From the NCBI GenBank assembly GCA_964615935.1, contig CAZTTG010000084.1, positions 1 to 28,145 of the forward strand: 28,145 bases of DNA, in the 5' to 3' direction. This stretch comes from CAZTTG01 sp964615935 (GTDB lineage: Bacteria; Planctomycetota; UBA1135; GCA-002686595). Under the pieces are notes generated by a model. It worked only from the letters and a program-made list of their open reading frames with translations, was not told the DNA's origin and did no database searches. Of this stretch, positions 24,378-28,145 are shown piece by piece; positions within the stretch are counted from its first letter, which is position 1; each line of letters starts with the position of its first letter. A program made the translations under genes and the position numbers.

Positions 24378-24704
24378 ATGGCATTGAGAGGCGATGTGGC
24401 CCTGGGCCTGATCGAGACCCGCGGCCTGGTGGGATCGGTCGAGGCCGCGGACGCGATGTGCAAGGCCGCCAAGGTCACGCTCATCGGCAAGGAGAAGTCC
24501 GGCGGCGGCCTGATCACCGTCGCGGTGCGCGGGGAGGTGGGCGCGGTCCGGGCGGCCACCGACGCCGGGGCCGCGGCGGCCCGGCGCGTGGGCGAGCTGG
24601 TCTCGGTCCACGTCATCCCGCGGCCGGCCTACGACCTGGAGCACTACCTGGGGCACTTCGAGGGCCGCGAGGGCCCCTCGCCCGCGGCCCCCAGGAAGAA
24701 GTGA
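24378..24704 (+). CDS. BMC-H shell protein (hexamer), copy 2
   Basis: A 108-aa BMC-domain protein, close to canonical PduA/CcmK-like tiles: ALGLIETRGLVGSVEAADAM, pore loop GKEKSGGG, RGEVGAVRAATDAGAAAARR, VSVHVIPRPAYDLE, then a ~15-residue basic/Pro tail. AGGAG at 24366-24370 sets the ATG. The pore loop differs from copy 1 (SGGG against ATGG), so the two hexamers may pass different molecules. The 71-bp gap upstream has only a short ACCGG/CCGGT stem; the 53-bp gap downstream has a GC-rich stem at about 24718-24732. Confidence 0.97.
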   Translation: MALRGDVALGLIETRGLVGSVEAADAMCKAAKVTLIGKEKSGGGLITVAVRGEVGAVRAATDAGAAAARRVGELVSVHVIPRPAYDLEHYLGHFEGREGPSPAAPRKK

Positions 24705-24757
24705 GCCGCTCCGGGTAGCGGGCCCGGCCCGCCTCGCCCGGCGCGCCTCGGCGCACC

Positions 24758-25408
<651 letters not shown>

Positions 25409-25409
25409 G

Positions 25410-25721
25410 ATGTTCCTGGGCCGGGTGATCGGCGAGGTGTGGGCCACCCGCAAGGTGGCCGACCTGGAGGGCAAGCGCCTGCTCGTCGTGGAGCAGGTCG
25501 ACGAGCCTCAGGGCCGCAAGGCCGACATGGTCACCCCCGTGGTGGCCGCCGATCCGATCGGGGCGGGGCCCGGCGAGCACGTGATCGTGGCCTTCGGCAA
25601 GGCCGCGCGGGTGGCCTGCGGCGGGGACGGGGACTACGCCTTCGAGGCCGCCGTGGTGGGCATCGTGGACGACTGGGAGGTCCCGGCGGGCGGCGGCGCG
25701 CGCGGGGGAGGAGGCGCCTGA
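25410..25721 (+). CDS. BMC-P shell vertex protein (EutN/CcmL family), copy 1
   Basis: A 103-aa pentamer that caps shell vertices. The EutN/CcmL pattern is visible: FLGRVIGEVWATRKVADLEG, KRLLVVEQVD, VAADPIGAGPGEHVIVAFG, AARVACG and AAVVGIVDDWEV. The last ~12 residues are a Gly/Ala/Arg-rich tail. GAGGGGG at 25394-25400 precedes the ATG. Its stop overlaps the next start by one base (TGATG at 25719-25723). Confidence 0.95.
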   Translation: MFLGRVIGEVWATRKVADLEGKRLLVVEQVDEPQGRKADMVTPVVAADPIGAGPGEHVIVAFGKAARVACGGDGDYAFEAAVVGIVDDWEVPAGGGARGGGGA

Positions 25722-26005
25722 TGCTGCTCGCGACCGTCGTCGGCAACGTCTGGGCCAGCGTGAAGGACCCCACCCTGGAGGGGCTGCGCCTCCTGATCGT
25801 CCGGCCCTACACCACCGACGGGAAGGAATCGGCCGAGACCATGGTGGCGGTCGATCCCCTGGGCGCCGGCGTGGGCGAGCGCGTGCTGGTGGTCTTCGGC
25901 CGCGCCGCGCGGCACGCCATCGGGCGCGGGCACGACATCGGCTTTCAGTGCGCGGTGGCGGCCATCGTGGACCGGGCCGACTTCCCCGAGAAGGACCGCG
26001 AGTGA
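25721..26005 (+). CDS. BMC-P shell vertex protein (EutN/CcmL family), copy 2
   Basis: A 94-aa second vertex pentamer: LLATVVGNVWASVKDPTLEG, LRLLIVRPY, VAVDPLGAGVGERVLVVFG and AAIVDRADF. It is clearly homologous to copy 1 but differs at many positions, so the paralogues are old and may have separate vertex roles, as reported for shells with several BMC-P proteins. The ATG at 25721 overlaps the preceding TGA, favouring coupled translation; the open frame upstream is out of register with the real vertex gene and not coding. Confidence 0.95.
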   Translation: MLLATVVGNVWASVKDPTLEGLRLLIVRPYTTDGKESAETMVAVDPLGAGVGERVLVVFGRAARHAIGRGHDIGFQCAVAAIVDRADFPEKDRE

Positions 26006-26012
26006 GGACGAC

Positions 26013-26630
26013 ATGAAGCGCAACGACTTCAACCCCGAGCTCCGCGAGGAGGCCGCATTCCAGCCCGCCATCGGCCTGCTCGAGCTCTCCTCGGTGGCCC
26101 GCGGGATCGAGGTGACCGACGCCGTGCTGTGGGAGGCGAGCGTGGAGATGCTCTTCGCCACGCCCGTCCAGCCGGGCAAGTACGTGCTGCTGTTCACCGG
26201 CAGCGTCCAGGACGTGGCCGCCTCGGTGCGGCGCGGCGCGGAGGTGGCCCAGACCGACCTGGTGGACCAGCTCCTGATCCCCCAGGTGCACCCGCAGATC
26301 CCGCCCCGGCTCCAGCTCACCCCCAAGCTCCGCCAGGGGGAGGGCCGCCTGAACGGCCAGCCCGACGCCATCGGCGTGGTCGAGACGACCACCGTGGCCT
26401 CGGCCGTGCTCTCCTGCGACGCCGCCCTCAAGACCTCCACCGTGGACCTCATCGACATCCGCCTGGCCAACGGCCTGGGCGGCAAGAGCTTCTACACCCT
26501 CACCGGCGAGGTGAGCGACGTGCGCTCGGCCGTGGCCCGCGGCGCCGAGCTGGCGCGCGAGCGCGGCCTGCTGGCGCGGCAGATCGTGGTGCCGCGTCCC
26601 CATCCCGACCTCAAGGACCATCTGCTGTAG
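26013..26630 (+). CDS. BMC-T shell protein (tandem-domain trimer), single-layer type
   Basis: A 205-aa tandem BMC protein. Domain 1 (about residues 17-100) begins PAIGLLELSSVARGIEVTDA and domain 2 (about 118-205) begins DAIGVVETTTVASAVLSCDA, each followed by the BMC beta/alpha pattern (VLLFTGSVQDVAASVRRG; YTLTGEVSDVRSAVARG). From memory it resembles the Haliangium single-layer BMC-T, and more loosely PduT. No central Cys that would clearly bind a pore iron-sulfur cluster is evident in the pore loops (PVQPGKY, ANGLGGKS). It starts 7 bp after BMC-P2. Confidence 0.93.
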   Translation: MKRNDFNPELREEAAFQPAIGLLELSSVARGIEVTDAVLWEASVEMLFATPVQPGKYVLLFTGSVQDVAASVRRGAEVAQTDLVDQLLIPQVHPQIPPRLQLTPKLRQGEGRLNGQPDAIGVVETTTVASAVLSCDAALKTSTVDLIDIRLANGLGGKSFYTLTGEVSDVRSAVARGAELARERGLLARQIVVPRPHPDLKDHLL

Positions 26631-26637
26631 TCGCGCC

Positions 26638-27147
26638 ATGGCACGCCGATTTCTGACCGCCGAGGACGTCCGCCGCGCCGGCGCCGGCGACATCGAGGTG
26701 GACCCGGGCACCCTGGTCACCCCCCAGGCGCAGGAGGAGGCCCGGCAGCGGGGGGTGATCATCCGCGTGGCCGGCGGCGGCGCCTGGAGCGAGCCCGTCC
26801 CCGATCGCGGGCCCGACGCCGAGCGCGGCCAGGCGGCCCTGCCCAACCTGCCCGAGCCCCGCTCCGACGAGCTGGGCCCGACCGGCGTGGTGGTGACCGC
26901 GGTGGGCCGCGACCGGCCCGGCGTGCTGGCCGAGATCACCGCCGCCATCGGCGGCCTCAAGGGCAACGTGCACGACATCTCGCAGAAGACGGTGGGGGAG
27001 TACTTCCACCTGATCCTGACCGTCGAGCTGCCGCCGGGGACGACCTTCCACGAGATCCAGGCCGCCCTCGAGAGCCTCGGCGGCGAAGACGACTACGCCC
27101 TGCGGGTGATGCACGAGCGGGTCTTCCGCTTCATGCACCGAATCTGA
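26638..27147 (+). CDS. ACT-domain protein with EutQ-like N-terminal segment
   Basis: A 169-aa two-part protein. Residues 1-45 (FLTAEDVRRAGAGDIEV, then TLVTPQAQEEARQRGVII) match the pattern of the N-terminal segment of EutQ and EutT-type microcompartment proteins (ITA-D-, ITP-ARE-A-). A Pro/Glu-rich linker (about 48-78) joins it to a C-terminal ACT domain (about 80-169: VVVTAVGRDRPGVLAEITAA, VHDISQKTVGEYFHLILTV) of the UPF0237 type. UPF0237 genes often sit beside UPF0210 genes, as here (gap 7 bp). The protein has no catalytic motif; regulatory ligand binding or assembly with the UPF0210 protein is likely, and the N-terminal segment may tether it to the shell or core. No Shine-Dalgarno precedes the ATG, so reinitiation after the BMC-T stop is likely. 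Confidence 0.85.
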   Translation: MARRFLTAEDVRRAGAGDIEVDPGTLVTPQAQEEARQRGVIIRVAGGGAWSEPVPDRGPDAERGQAALPNLPEPRSDELGPTGVVVTAVGRDRPGVLAEITAAIGGLKGNVHDISQKTVGEYFHLILTVELPPGTTFHEIQAALESLGGEDDYALRVMHERVFRFMHRI

Positions 27148-27154
27148 GGTTCCC

Positions 27155-28145
27155 GTGGCCTTCACCGACCAGGAGATCCTCGAGACCATCCGAATGTTCG
27201 AGCTGGAGACGCTCGACATCCGCGCCACCACCCTGGGCATCAACCTCCTGGACTGCGCCGACCCGGACCTGGAGAGCACCTGCGAGAAGGTCTACTACAA
27301 GATCGTCCACCACGCCCGCGAGCTGGTCTCCACCGCCGAGTCGGTGGAGAACGACTACGGCGTGCCCATCGTCAACAAGCGCATCGCCACCACGCCAACG
27401 GCGCTCCTGGCGGGTCCCTGTGGCGCCGAGGACCTGGTGCCCATCGCCCGCGCCATGGACGCCGCCGCGGCCGAGTGCGGGGTGGACTTCATCGCCGGCT
27501 TCACCGCCTACCTGCACAAGGGCTTCACCCGGGCGGACCACGCGCTGGTGAACTCGATCCCCGCGGCCCTGGCCGAGACCGAGCGGGTGTGCTCGTCGGT
27601 GTCGCTGGCGAGCACGCGCTCGGGCATCAACATGGACGCGGCCGCGCGCTTCGCCGGGGTGGTGCGGGAGACCGCCGAGCGAACGCGGGATGCGGGCGCG
27701 ATCGGCTGCGCCAAGCTGGTGTGCTTCGCGAACGCGGTGGAGGACAATCCCTTCGTGGCGGGCGCGCACGTGGGGGTGGGCGAGCCGGAGACGGTGCTCA
27801 ACGTGGGGGTGTCCGGTCCCGGGGTGGTGCGGTCCGCGCTGGAGCGGCTGGGGTCCGAGGCGGATCTGCTGGCGGTGGCCGAGACGGTCAAGCGCACGGC
27901 CTTCAAGGTCACCCGCATGGGCGAGCTGGTGGGGCGGGAGACGGCGCGGCGGCTGGGGACGTGCTTCGGGATCGTGGACGTCAGCCTGGCGCCGACTCCG
28001 GCGATCGGGGACTCGGTGGCCGACATCCTGGAGGCCATCGGGGTGGAGCGGACCGGCGCGCCGGGGAGCACGGCGGCGCTGGCGATGCTGACGGATGCGG
28101 TCAAGAAGGGGGGGGCCATGGCCTCCTCGAGCGTGGGGGGGCTCT
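27155..28145 (+). CDS. UPF0210 (DUF711) protein, 3' end outside the window
   Basis: An open frame from GTG at 27155 (GAGG at 27146-27149) running off the window after about 330 codons; the family is about 445-450 aa, so roughly a quarter is missing. Motifs along it: DIRATTLGINLLDCADPD, GVPIVNKRIATTP, GVDFIAGFTAYLHKGFTR, VCSSVSLASTRSGINMDA, CAKLVCFANAVEDNPFVAGA, LNVGVSGPGVVRSAL, DVSLAPTPAIGDSVADIL and GGAMASSSVGGL. UPF0210 proteins have a barrel fold likened to pyruvate formate-lyase, but no established reaction. The visible part lacks a glycyl-radical motif, which would be C-terminal anyway. Its place as a tail gene of the BMC operon, coupled to the ACT gene, makes a metabolic link to the compartment plausible; whether it is encapsulated is unknown. 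Confidence 0.93.
   Translation, partial: MAFTDQEILETIRMFELETLDIRATTLGINLLDCADPDLESTCEKVYYKIVHHARELVSTAESVENDYGVPIVNKRIATTPTALLAGPCGAEDLVPIARAMDAAAAECGVDFIAGFTAYLHKGFTRADHALVNSIPAALAETERVCSSVSLASTRSGINMDAAARFAGVVRETAERTRDAGAIGCAKLVCFANAVEDNPFVAGAHVGVGEPETVLNVGVSGPGVVRSALERLGSEADLLAVAETVKRTAFKVTRMGELVGRETARRLGTCFGIVDVSLAPTPAIGDSVADILEAIGVERTGAPGSTAALAMLTDAVKKGGAMASSSVGGL

Noticed and set aside
25439..25720. Upstream extension of the second BMC-P gene
   Set aside because: It is read in a different frame through the first BMC-P gene; the real vertex protein starts at the ATG at 25721.

Overview
The window is about 28 kb of very GC-rich (roughly 70 %) Gram-negative chromosome, densely coded, with many GTG/TTG starts and 1- to 4-base stop/start overlaps. 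An RND efflux operon, an apolipoprotein N-acyltransferase, a lipoprotein adaptor and a rod elongasome imply a double-membrane, peptidoglycan-containing cell. The lineage is not settled by sequence alone. A Planctomycetota- or Myxococcota-like bacterium fits best: the microcompartment shell proteins resemble, from memory, those of Haliangium ochraceum, and the coiled-coil protein upstream of mreB resembles short membrane-anchored proteins I associate with planctomycetes.

Layout. (1) 1-298: non-coding, with a roughly 130-bp tandem duplication. (2) 299-8692, minus strand: a lipoprotein periplasmic adaptor followed by two different, translationally coupled RND transporter subunits. (3) 8892-11823, plus: moeA, probably read from a leaderless mRNA, then a divergent lnt. 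(4) 11902-13299: a good sigma70-type promoter, a structured leader, a membrane-anchored coiled-coil protein and a small single-pass protein, closed by a strong hairpin. (5) 13351-21920: the elongasome cluster mreB-mreC-mreD-mrdA(PBP2)-rodA plus an unknown coiled-coil/proline-rich gene coupled to rodA. The PBP2 is very large (1053 aa). (6) 21972-28145 (cut by the window end): a bacterial microcompartment (BMC) operon with six shell genes (two BMC-H, two BMC-T, two BMC-P), an AdhE-type CoA-acylating aldehyde dehydrogenase with a Pro/Ser/Ala-rich tail ending in a cysteine cluster, an ACT-domain protein with an EutQ-like N-terminal segment, and a UPF0210/DUF711 protein.

How it works together. Regions 4 and 5 look like one cell-shape neighbourhood: MreB filaments, MreC/MreD scaffold, PBP2 transpeptidase and RodA glycosyltransferase, flanked by unknown coiled-coil partners. 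Region 6 encodes every tile type needed for a closed shell and one core enzyme, the acylating aldehyde dehydrogenase, but none of the familiar signature enzymes (diol dehydratase, ethanolamine lyase, glycyl-radical enzyme, aldolase), no phosphotransacylase and no alcohol dehydrogenase. The UPF0210 protein with its ACT partner is therefore the most interesting candidate for an unassigned enzyme or regulatory activity tied to this compartment.

Three promoters share one architecture (TTGnnn, 16-17 bp, TAnACT) before the coiled-coil gene, mreB and the BMC operon. They divide the plus-strand half into independent transcription units.
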